Source: Corella eumyota (Eukaryota; Chordata; Ascidiacea; Phlebobranchia; Corellidae). Taken from it: a stretch of 64,000 nt of DNA. The translations under genes were made by a program, and so were the position numbers. The notes beneath the pieces are model-generated. The model saw only the letters and a list, made by a program, of their open reading frames with translations. It was not told where the DNA came from and did no database searches. Below are positions 24,291 through 36,800 of the stretch, one piece after another (position 1 is the stretch's first letter; each line of letters begins with the position of its first letter). Location of the stretch: assembly GCA_963082875.1 (NCBI GenBank), contig OY720101.1:2976001-3040000 (forward strand), in the 5' to 3' direction.

Positions 24291-27200
24291 ATGTTGTTCA
24301 CAGCAGGAATTCTTCTTGTTCTATGTGCAGCAAATATTCAAGCACAAGATAGTAAGTTTACTTAATTAACTTTCTTTTTTACCTTTTCAAATAAAAATAC
24401 TAAACATCCAACTGTAAAACTAAATAACATTTTTACCCCTATTTCTTTTCTAAATAAAACAATTAATTATATTTACCATGATCAACCTGATTTAGTTTAA
24501 CATGTCAATTCTGTTTTATAGCTAATTGCACGTTTGTTGTTCAACTAAGAGCTGCCTCCGTTTCATCTCAGGAACGAAAGCAAAGTAAAAATTTGCAATT
24601 GTACTTTTAATTTTATTTAAATCTTTTATTGAAATTGTAAGTTATAATTAAAGTTGTCACACACTTAGAAAAAATCTTTTATTTTTGTAGGTAATGTACC
24701 ATGTCTGTCAAACCCTTGTGTTGCTGGATCAAATGAAGTCAAGTTCGCGCCCTGCCCAGAGCATTGCTTTATAAGAATCCAGAGGAATAAAAAAGTCTGT
24801 ATTTCCAAGTCATGCAAGTAACAATATTCAAGTTGTCTGTACAGCTCTTTTGAAATTTTTAAAATGCTGGTTACACAAAATAATTCTATCAATAAAAGAA
24901 TATTTTACAACTGAACTTATAGCTTTAGTTATCTTTTCAACACTGCGTGTGCAGTCCAACCATTCAAACGAAAGTTTTGTCCCAATAGTCCTGATATTAA
25001 AAGATTAACTATTTTTTAGTGCCAAAAGATGGAAATGTTGATATTGCCTCCAAGTTAGGTGCCAACTTACCCACTCCATCAAATACATCCGATCCAGATA
25101 GCATTGATGCACGTTTTTTCCCAATAGGTTTCTAAACAAGCATTAATTTAATATAAAACTTTAAATTTAAATTTTTTAAATTTTTAAAAAATTGAAGTTT
25201 CAACTAGGGAAAACTTATATTTTCTGGTTTAAAAAAGAAAAATTTTTGAAATATTTTAATTTTAGAAGGTTATCTACTTGCTGGAAATACCATTTGTCCT
25301 ATAAAGACAAAATTTCCCCAAATTTGCCGAATTGATCCGTTTGATCCAAATCTCTCAGTCTTGCTCAGACCATTGGTAGACATACCATACTGCCGAAGGT
25401 AAGTTAAGCGATATCTTTGTCGACTCACATTTATACAATAATAGATTAGAAAGATAATATAAGCGACTGCTATGTATTGAATACTTAACATTTTTTCTTT
25501 TTTCTTTTTAAAACGAAAAAAATATTTTACTAGAACCCCATGCTCAGCTAATCCTCAAGTTGAGATCGAAGCACTTAAGTGTTATAGTCAACCAGGATGT
25601 TATTTTGACCAAGAATTGTTTAACCTTCGTAGTATGCATGGTCCATTCATATTAGATTCAGTTCCTACATGTTATCAAGGCATTACTAACCAAAACTTTC
25701 ACAAGCTTGTTAATGAATACCTCCAGGTTAGTTTGTTTATAATATTAAGAGTAGTTATTGTATGAATGTGGTTAAAATCTTTCTTTTTTATAGATCGAAA
25801 TAAGAACTTAAAGCCTTTATACATTGTTATTTGTATAAATCAACATTAATAAATAAATCAAACACATTTTTTGTTCAAATAGACATCTAACCAACCATGG
25901 AATGGATTGTACACAGAGTGCTTTATAAAAGAAAATTTAGATGCCATTTTAAGAGAAGACTTTTCTTGTCAACTTCTACCATACCTAACTAACTTTAACA
26001 TTTTTCTACGGCCTTACAGCGGTTATAATCGTAAGTTTTAAATGGTTATTTTTAATTTTTAAAACCAAATAAAAAGCCAACGTTCACAAAAATGTGTAAA
26101 CAGTAAAATTTCTTATTACAACTTCATTCTCTCTACAGTTTACAGTTCAACAAAATGTGCTCTTATGAACGGTTGTTGGATACAAAACGAATGCTTTTTT
26201 AGAGCGCAACTGGACACCTTGCAAATACGCGCAGGAGAGGCCCCAGCAGACATGGTCGGTGGACGAAACTATGGTCAACCACAATGCGCTTCATTTAAAC
26301 CGGCAACTGAGTCCGCAGCTTGGCTTAACAGTTACCATCAATGTCGACTTAGCGGTTGCGTTGTTGACAGCACTATTACACCGCAATATATAAGGCTACA
26401 ACTGCTTAACATCGCCAACAGTCAAGCTGTGCCACCGCATCTTAAACTTCCATTTTATAGTAGAGTTACCAGCGGTTTAATCGGCCCAGACAATTGGGTA
26501 ACACAGTTGCAAGACATAATAGCCCAAGTTTCCTCCAAGCGACCCCCATGTACACCAGACTTTGTCCGCCAAATTTTTGATAGAAGCAACAATCTTACTA
26601 GTAACAGAAAACTTATTAACCTTTTAACCCCAACGCCTACAATACCATATACCCCTCCTTCTATACCCTCCAAAAATGAATTGTTAGCGCTTTCACTAAA
26701 GCTTTCTCCCTTTGAGGAATTAATTTTTCCAACTAGAAAATTTCCTGGATACTTAAATGTTTTAACTCTAGGCTTTTTGGGCATCACCTCAAATTTATTT
26801 GATCTTTCAAGCCTAGAAGGCATTCCAGGATATAACCCAGGTTTAACCAGATTTCAATCTCCAGAAATAAATTTTCCCAACTTAGCTTGTCCATACGATA
26901 CAACTCGCCTGCCGATAACTGGGAACAGTGGAGACTGTTGTGAACGAAACTTGTGCTACTACCCAGTCTCCTTACTTGGCTCTCAGCGAACTGGCTCTGC
27001 AGCTTACCTTACCGAATGGGGCGAGTACTCTTCTTGTACAACAACATGCGGTGGTGGTCGTCAAACAAGGACACGTCGTTGTGCTGAAGCTATTGGTGGA
27101 TATTGTGATCGCTTTAAGTTAGAACAGCAACCAGTCTTAACTGAAAAACGAAGTTGTGGCACCGACCCCTGTCCCGTATATTCCACGTGGACAACATGGA

Positions 27201-27652
27201 GTGCATGCGGCGAAAGATGTGGTCCATCCTTTATAACGAGTAATAGAAGATGCCTCCAGGGCAAATGCGCTGGGAAACTAATCCAGAAAAAACCCTGCTT
27301 CCTGGGAAAGTGTCCTGTTTATAGTTTGTGGGTAAGCAGTGGCCCCTGCGTCGGAGCGAAGGAATGCGAAAATGGAACTCGCAACGAAACAAGAACCTGT
27401 ACAGATGGAGTTGTTGCATGCGACCCTACTAAGCTATCAAGACTGGGGGCTTGCGTAGTCCCCTGTTTACCAAGACTTAGAACGGATCTCACGAAGTTCA
27501 AGCAATCTTGTAGAGAAAAGCATAATTCTGAAGGGTGTTTTCAATTTGTACAAGGTACTTGTTTTGTTGGGGAGACTCCAGTAGAGCCACGTCAGTGCAA
27601 CGGCTGGACTGGTTTCGCTAACCTCTTTCAACAAAATTGTCCCTGTCCGTAG
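24291..27652 (+). CDS. Secreted Cys-rich/TSP1-repeat protein, copy 4 (most diverged, 780 aa)
   Basis: Exons: 24291-24351, 24522-24584, 24691-24813, 25020-25127, 25266-25398, 25534-25726, 25883-26030, 26139-27652, summing to 2343 bases. Signal peptide, Cys modules, CCER-x-LCYYP module and three TSP1 repeats (first at about residues 569-622) are kept. Exon 5 is shorter, the NPGF repeat is almost lost, and the third TSP1 repeat and tail have diverged. Exons 6, 7 and the start of exon 8 stay almost identical to the other copies while introns do not align well. The donor after exon 3 is GC (GCAAGT at 24814) where the paralogues have GTAAGT; only this GC site keeps the frame. AATAAA at 27745. Convergent with the VRK gene, whose stop is 315 bp away. 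Role unknown. Confidence 0.85.
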
Positions 27653-27967
27653 AATGGCTAAATTTTCTTATAGTTATTATGTTCACAATCCTGTTAAATA
27701 AGGCATCAATTTGTATACTTTATACCATTGTAAAACGATATTGTAATAAATATAAATCACGTATATAAACAACGTTCGTCTTTCGTTAGACCAATCATTT
27801 TCCAAAAAAAGCAACAAAACTTCGTTATAATATTTTGACATTTTTACTGAAAGCGACTCTAAAAATGCAAGTTAAATTGAATGAATTTATTGGTAATTGA
27901 CAAAAATATTAAAAGTACGATATTTAGCACTAAACAAGCATGTTGAAATCTCTTCAAAAAAAGAAAA
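27653..27967. other. Convergent 3' intergenic gap
   Basis: Short gap between the stop of thrombospondin copy 4 (plus) and the stop of the VRK-type kinase (minus). It holds the copy 4 poly(A) signal (27745) and presumably both 3' UTRs; nothing else is seen. Confidence 0.6.
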
Positions 27968-30900
27968 TTAGGTTTTCTTCTGCCCACGTTTTAAACTAGG
28001 TGTGGTTTGAGTACTGATCGTTGATTTTTTAACATTTACTTTTCTGCGTCGTAAAAACTCTAAAAAAATTATTTTAAATTAGAGTAAAAATTGTTTTGAG
28101 ATAAAAATATATAATTTTTTTTTTGGATATATCTTTGTCCTCGATGTGGGAAAGTCGATGCGCGACTTAAACATAGAGTAACATCAGTTACCCCTACCCA
28201 GTCTCGAGTTGCCTGTGGCAGTTTGGAATATTATAGATTATAATTGCCCGATAATTATGCTGCTGATTAAGTGCTGGCTCAGCAGAAGTTTATACCGTTT
28301 ATAGCGCCTTACTCAAGAGCGCTGCAGCATGAAGTCAGTGGGAATTGAACCCACGACCTCATGTGCGGTGTAGTAAGTGTTCTTACCACTACACAACGCT
28401 GCCGGTAAATTAGGAAGTGAACTTATAACTGCTCCAATACAAAAATATAACAAATTGGTAAAATATTATTTAGTTTTGAGCTTTCTGGTAACTAGATTAA
28501 CAAATAAATACTTGGATGTTTTCCTGAATATTCTCCAGTCAGTTGATCATTAGAAGTTAAAACAGGTTCAACATGAAGGGGTGCCATTGAATATCTTGAA
28601 GTTATTTTTTTGAATCTATTAAAATAAAAAAAAACATTAAAAACAAAAATAAATTTATAAATAGATAACAATATTTTTTTGGATCACTTGTACTTTATAC
28701 AAGTGAACCTTCATTTAATGAAACAGTTTTAACTTCAATAATACCTTGGACTTCTTCTATTTTGAACTTCTGGTTTTTCATTTACTAAATTTGATTCGGT
28801 TTCTAAATTTTCAGAAAATTCTTTTTCCGGCTTTTTAGAAAATTCTTTTTTCTGGACCCTTAAATTAAAAATAATATTCTAAAAAAAAAATATTGCAAAT
28901 ATTCTGTAGTTTACAATTAGAACATAACAAACAAAATCTACCTCTCTGTGTTTTTCTTTTTGCTTGAAATACTATTATCCGAAGACAAAGTTCTTTTTCG
29001 AGTTAAATTTGAGGAACTTGGTTTGCTCTTCCGTTCAACTTTACCTACTCCCGGAATAATTTCATAGTTTTTCAAAACTGATTTCTGATTTTTTGGTCGA
29101 TTTGCTGATTTTGAAAATTTAACATTCTTTACTTCAAAGTCATCATTTTCCGAGGTCAAGGGGTCACTGGAGTCATGACCTATATCGTCAGATGACAAAG
29201 AATTCTCCAAAAGGTCATTAGAGCTGGAATTTTCAGAATGCTTACCCAATTTTCTAAAAAATTAAATAAATTGAAAACTAGAAATGTCAAATAAAATTTT
29301 TTAATTTACCTTTGATTGGTTGTTTTCCTTGGGTCTGTATAGCCAGGAATAATAATATTCTTGCCATTCTTTTTAACTGTCCTTACTCCCTGCAAACCCC
29401 CACTTTTGCTGTTTCCATTCCCTCCCTTTTTAACGGAAGGCCTAATCGAGTTTTCAGATTCTGAATAATTCTCATCGGAGCTGCATTCGTCTGACTCCGA
29501 CACATACACGACCTTTTTGCTTGCACGCACGCTGCGCTTGTTAGTCGTGTTTTTAAGAACTTCCTTCCGAGGTTTTTGAGCGGGTGGGGAATCCCCTGAA
29601 GTGCTTTCACTCGGATCAGTTGTCCTGCTTTGTTTCTTGGATTTTGCGATGGCTGATTTTTTTCTCGTTGGCTAAGTTATGAAAAATAAATTCCAAAAAT
29701 TTAAGTTTAACCCAGTTGTGAGTATATTGTTACATTTAAAAGTTTTGTTATTAATAGAAAAACACAAAAAATAAAACTTTTAAAATATATGGCTTTTAAA
29801 TTTAAAATAATAATAGTCTACTAATAAAATTTAGTTAAAAAAATACAAAGATGATAATTTAATTTACCTTGACAGGTTTCGAAGGTATTTCATCTGAAGA
29901 ACTTTTAACATCGTTTGTAAATTTCAGAGGAGTATTTAAACCAACTTTCATCGATTTTAACGAAGTTTTGAAAAATGTTCGAAGTTTTTCGTAATTTGGT
30001 TTTTCTTCGTATTTTAACCCAACAGAATGTTGCAGCAACTTTATGATCTCAACTATTAATGAAATTAAAAATTATTGAGCATTAAAACTTTTGTCATAAC
30101 ATGGTAAAATAAATTATTTTGATATAACCTGGTGTGTTGGTGGGGCATAATGACTTCACCAATTCTTCGACATTATCTAAGCCTTCAATCTTTTTATCTC
30201 GAACATAGTTGGGATCTGTTAGTTTGTCCTCCCACGGTAACTTGCCTGCCACCCAGTGAAGAAGATTGTAACCCAATATCTCTATATCACCACGACGACT
30301 AGGCGCTAAAATCAGTTTTAGATTTTGATAATTTTTTAATTTTTTTTCAACTAAATAATTTACAAAAATAATTAGAAATGTAAAGTCTTACCAGCACCCA
30401 GATGTGCATCTTTGCTTGTGTATTCTATTGTTCCGTTGTGAGCTTTTTTAGGATCAGGTTTGTATTCATAATGTTTATCATCAGATGTGTATTTACAAGC
30501 TAGTCCAAAGTCAACTAAGTAGACCTGACAAATATTAGTTTAAAGGTAAATATGTTGTATTTATTAAATTAAATATAGTAATGTTATTTTATGAGATAAC
30601 AGTTAAGAAAATAGACAATCTATGTTTAACAATAATAGTCTGTACTTTGTGGACTACATAGCAAAAAATTCAATAAAATTCTAGTTAATCAATATCCAAT
30701 ATAAAAAATAAATCAATTTTAATAAAACCTGTAATGTTAAAGAAATAAAATATTAAAATTATGTTTATTTATACAAAATAATACCAGAAACATTATTTAT
30801 ATTCATACCTTGTTTGGGTCCTTAAACCCAGTTAAAATATTTGCTCCTTTTATATCAGCGTGAACATAAGTTTTACTGTGCACATATTCAAGGGCATCAA

Positions 30901-31772
30901 TCTAAATATATTATAATAGTGTTAAAATAAAAAAAAGGTTTAAAATATTTTGTTAAAAAAAAACCTTACCATTACAATAGCAATTTTTGCTACAGTGGCA
31001 CGAGGTAAATGTTTATTTGATTGTAGCCAAAGTTTATGTAAATCTGTTCCAAATCTTGGCATGACCATAAACCTTAAACTTTTACTATTTTGTTCATGTC
31101 TTCCTTGTGTAATATAAGCTGGTATTGGTACGTAGGACAGTTTAGTAGATTTTTTCCATTCACTAACTAAAAAATACAATATTAACAAATAATAAAAAAA
31201 GTTAATTAGAATTTAGTTAAATAATCCAATCTTTTTTCCTACTTTGTTCAGGTTTGGCGGCTCGTTGATAGAAAGCACATTCACAAAATAAAGGTCCGTT
31301 GGCTTGTGGTTCCTTTAAATAAATATTTTTATTAATTTCATAATAAAACTATTATTAAAAATAAAAGAGAAATTACTGTTTCTTTACAGATTTTTATTTA
31401 AAGTATTTTAAAAGTTTTCTTTTGAATTTAACAAAAGAGTATTTACGATTTTAATAACATATTCCGCATTTTCTTTCACACTTGTGCTTTTTCCATTTCC
31501 TTCTTCAGCTAAAAACAATAAACATTCAATTTTTATTCAAAAAATACTGATGTAACTTAAAAAATAAATACAAGATAAAACTATGGAGAATACGCAAGTA
31601 ACTTACCCATATAAAGAAGCCCAAAACCTCCAGATCCAATCGATTTTCCAACCTTCCAAGTTTTCTTTACCAAATCAGTTAAAATTTCACCCGGTAGAAG
31701 AGGATCACAAAGCTGATGTTGATTTTTTAAACTTTTTCCCTTGGATTTTCCCTTGCCTTTGGTAGGAGGCAT
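27968..31772 (-). CDS. VRK1: Vaccinia-related-kinase family Ser/Thr kinase with long C-terminal tail (688 aa)
   Basis: Exons on the minus strand: 31607-31772, 31447-31508, 31243-31312, 30970-31166, 30809-30901, 30392-30524, 30129-30305, 29868-30052, 29310-29671, 28942-29253, 28745-28858, 28512-28615, 27968-28059; 2067 bases. VRKs are nuclear kinases acting on chromatin proteins such as BAF and histone H3. Visible motifs: glycine loop GSGGFG (46-51), ATP-binding Lys in YVIKI (75), [12 protein letters not shown], catalytic loop [10 protein letters not shown] (Asp 181), metal-binding DFG (201-203), and the VRK hallmarks [29 protein letters not shown] and LPWED. VRK1 and VRK2 normally have HGDIK and DYG, so HAD and DFG are departures. 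The remaining 350 residues are Lys/Ser/Glu-rich and look disordered, making it longer than human VRK1 (396). A SINE sits in the last intron. Family certain; orthology to VRK1 rather than VRK2 inferred. Confidence 0.92.
28114..28405 (-). mobile_element. tRNA-derived SINE, copy A, in VRK intron
   Basis: On the minus strand the 5' head is tRNA-like: an A-box-like TAGTGGTAAGAAC and a B-box GGTTCAATTCC. A non-tRNA body follows and the element ends in a poly(A) run (poly(T) on the plus strand at 28115-28124). It matches 48398-48691 along its whole length in the same orientation. The head does not fold as a proper tRNA because its acceptor ends do not pair, so it is not a tRNA gene. It resembles the composite SINEs known from Ciona, but I did not test this. 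Confidence 0.85.
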
Positions 31773-32072
31773 TTTATATATATCTTGTTTAATTTCCTAA
31801 TTGAATATAAAATACCTAGTTTTTAAACATATAAGGTTAAAATGGCATGCAATGTTGTTCTATTTTTTAGGCACAACACTAAAAAAAGTAATTTTAATTA
31901 CAAAATATTTTTTTATATGTTGTATCAAAAACTATATAAGAAAATTTCATCAGCATGCATTTGTTCAGTTAGTTCATTTTAAAGAAAATAAATAAGCATT
32001 AAAAATATCATGTTATTTTCCAATTAAATTATCAAAATACAGATGACTAAAACAAGAATAAAGCTTTAAGCC
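31773..32072. other. Gap between NAA50 stop and VRK start
   Basis: About 300 bp separating two same-strand (minus) genes, too long for a typical tunicate operon junction. It should hold the VRK promoter and the NAA50 3' UTR. No distinct element is seen. Confidence 0.5.
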
Positions 32073-32570
32073 TTAATTTTCAATTGAATCTGATTTCATC
32101 CATTTTTTCTCTAAAACGTAAGCATCCGAAGGTTCAATTCTTTTGTAATAATGTTCCTTTGTTTCAACAACCTCAAAGCCAAAACTTTTGTAAAAATCCA
32201 ATGCTGATTCATTATTAGTTTGCACATGCAGAAATATACTGTTGAAGTAACCATGTTTTTTACAAATTTCAAATACATGATCAAGTAAAACGGTTCCGAT
32301 ACCATGGCGACGATAGGGTGCTAGACAACCTAGAGTCATAATATAAAGACGGCGAACACCATTATGAATATCAACCCGACAACACACTGCCCCGACAACT
32401 ACATCGTTGAAAAACGCAAATTTTGCAAGTTCGCCAACTTCTAGTACATCTTTATAAAACTTGTCATTGTAAGATACTGGAAAAATGTATTGATTTAAAC
32501 GTTTTAATTGCTTGATGTTGTGCTGGGTAATAGAACCAAGTCCGATTCGAACATTTTTTATTTGTCCCAT
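32073..32570 (-). CDS. NAA50: N-alpha-acetyltransferase 50 (NatE catalytic subunit), intronless, 165 aa
   Basis: GNAT-fold enzyme that acetylates N-terminal Met of nascent proteins, usually with the ribosome-bound NatA complex, and supports sister-chromatid cohesion. The single open frame aligns with human NAA50 from start to end (about 169 aa). Substrate-site FPVSY lies at 30-34, the general-base Tyr in RLYIMTLG is residue 76, the acetyl-CoA P-loop RRHGIG is at 88-93 with R-x-x-G-x-G form, and the catalytic His is residue 115 in FLHVQTNN. The start is set by the family N-terminus (ITQHNIKQLKRLNQ near residue 14). It has no introns, unlike its neighbours and vertebrate NAA50. All key residues are present, so it looks functional. 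Confidence 0.96.
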   Translation of the reverse strand: MGQIKNVRIGLGSITQHNIKQLKRLNQYIFPVSYNDKFYKDVLEVGELAKFAFFNDVVVGAVCCRVDIHNGVRRLYIMTLGCLAPYRRHGIGTVLLDHVFEICKKHGYFNSIFLHVQTNNESALDFYKSFGFEVVETKEHYYKRIEPSDAYVLEKKWMKSDSIEN

Positions 32571-33826
32571 CCTTAAGACTGTTAGTTGTTAGTTATATAT
32601 ATTTAAATAAAAATAAATTTCCTAAAAAACTGTAAAAAAGAATATAATAAAGGTATAAGTATACTATTCATATATATACAAAAAATAAATGCCTTAAAAA
32701 AGACTTCAAAGATTAACTCAAAGACTAATTAGTTTTAAAACTAACAACATTTTAAGATATCAGTCTTCTTCAAACAGTGTTATTCATTCTAAAAGCCAGA
32801 CCCAAAGTTTAACACTTTTATAGGCAACAGAGTACTTCACATTCGGTGTTTTTACCGTTTTTCAGTTAATAATCTTCAATAGTTTTACTACTTTTTTTTC
32901 ACAGTCATAAATAAATAAACGACGGCGCGTAATTTTATTTCACATTTTGGTGATTCCCGCTTTTCATTCTGCGCAAGCTGGCAAAACTAATATTACTTCA
33001 AAACTTAAATACCGAAACTGGAACAAACGAATACTAAACTCTCTTGCCTAACCCTTTTTGTTTTGTTAAATAAATAACATATGAAAAAGCAAATAAAAGG
33101 TATTTCACAACAGCCAAGTGCAAACTAAATTCCCGCTAAACACGGAACTAACGACAAAGCAGTAACCGCAAGCTAGCGCTACCCCTTTGTTGAATTTAAT
33201 TATCCTCGAAGGAGGAGTATTATTTACCCCGTTTAAACACAACCTAACGATAAGTAATAGTAACCCCAACGATCTTAAAATGAGTAAAATTAAAAAAAAT
33301 CTTTCTAGTGCTTTTAATAATTCTAATTGTGAAGGTATATTTCTAATTGGGCTATAATACAATCTAAGTTAAATATATTTTTTCGTGAAATGAAATTTGG
33401 TTCCTTATATTTATTTTATGTGCTTAATTAGAGTGTGCAAAATAATTAGTCTTTAAAAAAGTATAAAAAATCATAATACTGTGAACTTAAAAAGCATGAT
33501 AACTACTTGCGTAACCTAGTTTAACTGATCAAAGTAAAAGAATACTTTTTGGCAGTTAAAAGTAAGCCCAGTTGATATAGGAAAATACAATACAAAAACA
33601 ACAATATATTATACAAGTTGATAAAAATATATAGAATATCTATAGTGTTCTTTAAATAAAATTTAATAAAAAAGAATTTCGTTACGATTTAACTAGATAA
33701 CAAAAGCATTGGCCAGCAAATTTGAGCTAGAGATTTACTATAGGCATTTATCTTTTACTCTACAAACAATACCTATATATAAACTACTACATTAATACAT
33801 GGTTTAAGTGAATATCAATACAATAA
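32571..33826. other. Intergenic region between SAXO and NAA50
   Basis: About 1.25 kb between two minus-strand genes. It should hold the NAA50 promoter and SAXO 3' UTR. An open frame of 85 codons on the minus strand at 33105-33362 has a hydrophobic stretch but no recognised family and no paralogue here; I do not call it a gene. Confidence 0.5.
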
Positions 33827-36800
33827 CTATGCAGCAACATGTATCATAGCTGGGGTAGCACTTGGGGTGGCTCCTCTCCGGGGCTTACTTTTTTCCAGTA
33901 AACCCTGTCGCCGCCAAATTTCTTCTTGTTGTTTCAGCCAATCAGGAGTGGGGTAGCGCTCAACGTTTCGCATGGACTGGGGAATGTAGTTGATCTTGTA
34001 GATAGTGCGATCGTCGATTGCGTTGTCGCTAAGGAAGGCTTTGTTGTCAGGTTTAAAAGACTTAGATGGATAGGCACCAACATGATGGATGTAATGTTGT
34101 CGGGCCGTGGAAAGACCTTCAAACTTACCTGTAATATAAGATACAATTTAATAAGTAAATTATTTATTTGAGAATTTAATGTAATTAAGTTAAATTAAAT
34201 AATGTAATATATGCAGTCTTAGCCTTTGTCAAGTGTTAGGTCTACATCGTAATTAATTGATGATTAACAATCACTTTACTTACCCCCTTTCTCTATAGCT
34301 TCCTGCCTTCCTTTTGCCAAAGTTCTTGGCACGATCCACTTTTTAAAATCTCTGCTGTAGTTTGTTGCACCTTCAAACGGTTGACTCTCTTTAAGCCTTG
34401 CCACAGGTTTCTTTGCAGAAGCAGGGCGACCTCTTTGTGTCTTGAAATCAATTCTTTGAGTGGTAAGAAGCTCCATCTCACCTTGGGGTTTAACATACTT
34501 TAAAGGCTCTCTTCTTTGTGGGCGTGTCGCTGGCCAGGCTACAAAACTGTCCCTGAACTCGGATGAGGATGACAAAGGTTCTTGGGAGGACATTTGGTTT
34601 TGGGAAGGTTTCATACTTTCAGCAGGGAGTGCTCTTGTACCGGCAAAATCAGTACGGAATGTGGTGATGGAATCCATTGGAACAGTTGGAGGATAGTACT
34701 TCTCTTTTTCACGCTTTGATCTTGCTTCAATAGCATGCGGAACAAAGTCAATACTATGGACAGTGCTGCTCTGCAGTGGCTCATCAGACTGAAAAGCTTT
34801 GTTTGGCGGTTTGGCTGACTCTCGAGGGGGTGCATATCGGTGAATATAATCCTGAAATAATAATTTTTATTTCAATATATATAAAAACCTAATCCTTTCT
34901 AACTACAGCACATGTTAATGTATGTAACCATAACTGAAAACTGTCTTATCTTGTTTTACTTTACTTACAAGCTACTAATCATTCCTTGAATTGTTAACAC
35001 AGTTTTATTACCTGTTGGAATGTTGAAGACTGTTCCATTTTAACATTGGGTTTTGTATATTGCTGATCAGGACCATATTTTCCCCTTGGTTGTAAACTCC
35101 ACCGTTTAAAATCACCTGAAATCAAACACAAAATAGTTAAAGTTAAAACATGTTAAAAGATAACCACCAACATTTAAAAAAATATAAAAAATGATTTACA
35201 CAAAAAAATTTTTTTTTTTGTTGGGAAAACAAAAAGAAAGTATTTCAACAAAAGTTTACTTTGGTAAGTTGGATGGGCCTCAAACTTGACAGCTGGTACA
35301 CTTCTGGTTTCCTTTCGTTTCGCTATTTGTGCCGGTCCAGTTTCATGACCAGGGTAATCTTGAGTGTACATACTCACCCCCTCCATCGCTGTGCCAGGGG
35401 GTTTGTACAACTCTCTAGCATGGGGCTCTCGTTTCTCAAGAGGGTGAGGTATATAGTGGGATCTAAAAACACGATTTGATATTGTAAGTTATATTTTTTA
35501 CTCTATGTAACCCCCACTGAATTTAATAAACTAAAATCTCACCTAAAAGTTGTTTTATCTGAAACTTTTGCATCTGATTTTCTCATCTCCACAGCTGGTT
35601 TGAACGACTCTGTAGGTGCCACCCTGTGACGAATATAAGTGTCCACATACTCTGTTGCGCCACCTTCATCATGACCAAAATTTAAGAAACCGGAAGGGCG
35701 AGGACGATGCCACCTGGTGGAAAAAAAAATTGTTTTAATTTTCATTAAAAAAATTTGCCCAAAAAATTAAGATTATTGCAAAATTTTAATTTCATATTGC
35801 AATATTTAAAGATTAATAAATTAATAAGGCCATTTTTGAAGTAGCAAAACTGATAGGCCTATTGGAAAAATATTTACATAAACTTAAAGGTCACGAAAAA
35901 ACCTTGAATGTGAATTAGGTTTAAAGGTAAGTAGGTTGGCCCTTTAACTGCAATTTTTTAAAAACCCAAAACAAAACTTTAAACAGGTTTGGATAACACT
36001 TATTTAAACAATAAACCCTTTATAAATTCACACTGATTCACTCATTTACAAAAGAAAGTAATCCACTATTCCACTTAAATCGATGTCAATTTAAGCCTTA
36101 TTGCTAGGCGTTAGTGTTTTGATAGCAGGTAAAATCTTGTCAAAAGTTTTTATTCAATAGCATGATTGTTTACATTTGTAACAAAAAGGACTCTTGTTAA
36201 ATTACTAAGCAAATAAAAGCTTTAATGAATGTCATTTCTTTATTAAATTGTGGCCATTTTATGAGGAGATTTAAAACAAAGTTAATTAAATTCCAAATAT
36301 TAATATATACACATTTCATAAACCTATAATAATTTTATGTTATATTTTTAATAGTTACCATTTTGGATTATTCATATTTTCTTAAACTTGACTTGAAAAA
36401 TTTGAAATAAGATTTTAATTATTTGTTTCTAAAAACAGTTGAGTTAAATGGGTGTTGTCTAGTCATTATTAAATTATTTTTTTAAGTATGCCAATACTGC
36501 AATACCAAATTACAGAATTTACTAGTCTACTAGTCAGCTAGTTGATTTTTAACAATTTTATTGCTTTTAAGTGTAAATACCTATCTAAATTAAACTAAAA
36601 ACTGAGTTATTACGGATTTGTCAGAGTTATTTCAACAATAATATGACATTTTATAATAGTTATAAACCACGAGGCCTATAATTTTAAAACAGGCAATTCA
36701 ATAACGATTAATGTTTTACGAATTTGCAAATTAATACTCAATTTTTCTTGTTTTATCTTCATCCAGCGTCAATAACACTTTCTGGCTTTTCTCTTATTTA

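Noticed and set aside
28330-28405. tRNA gene suggested by good A- and B-box sequences
   Set aside because: Acceptor ends do not pair, and the sequence continues into a 290-bp element with a poly(A) tail that has a second copy at 48398-48691, so it is a SINE.
33105-33362. 85-codon minus-strand frame with a hydrophobic segment
   Set aside because: No homology recognised, no upstream promoter features, and AT-rich DNA yields such frames by chance; kept only as a note in the intergenic entry.
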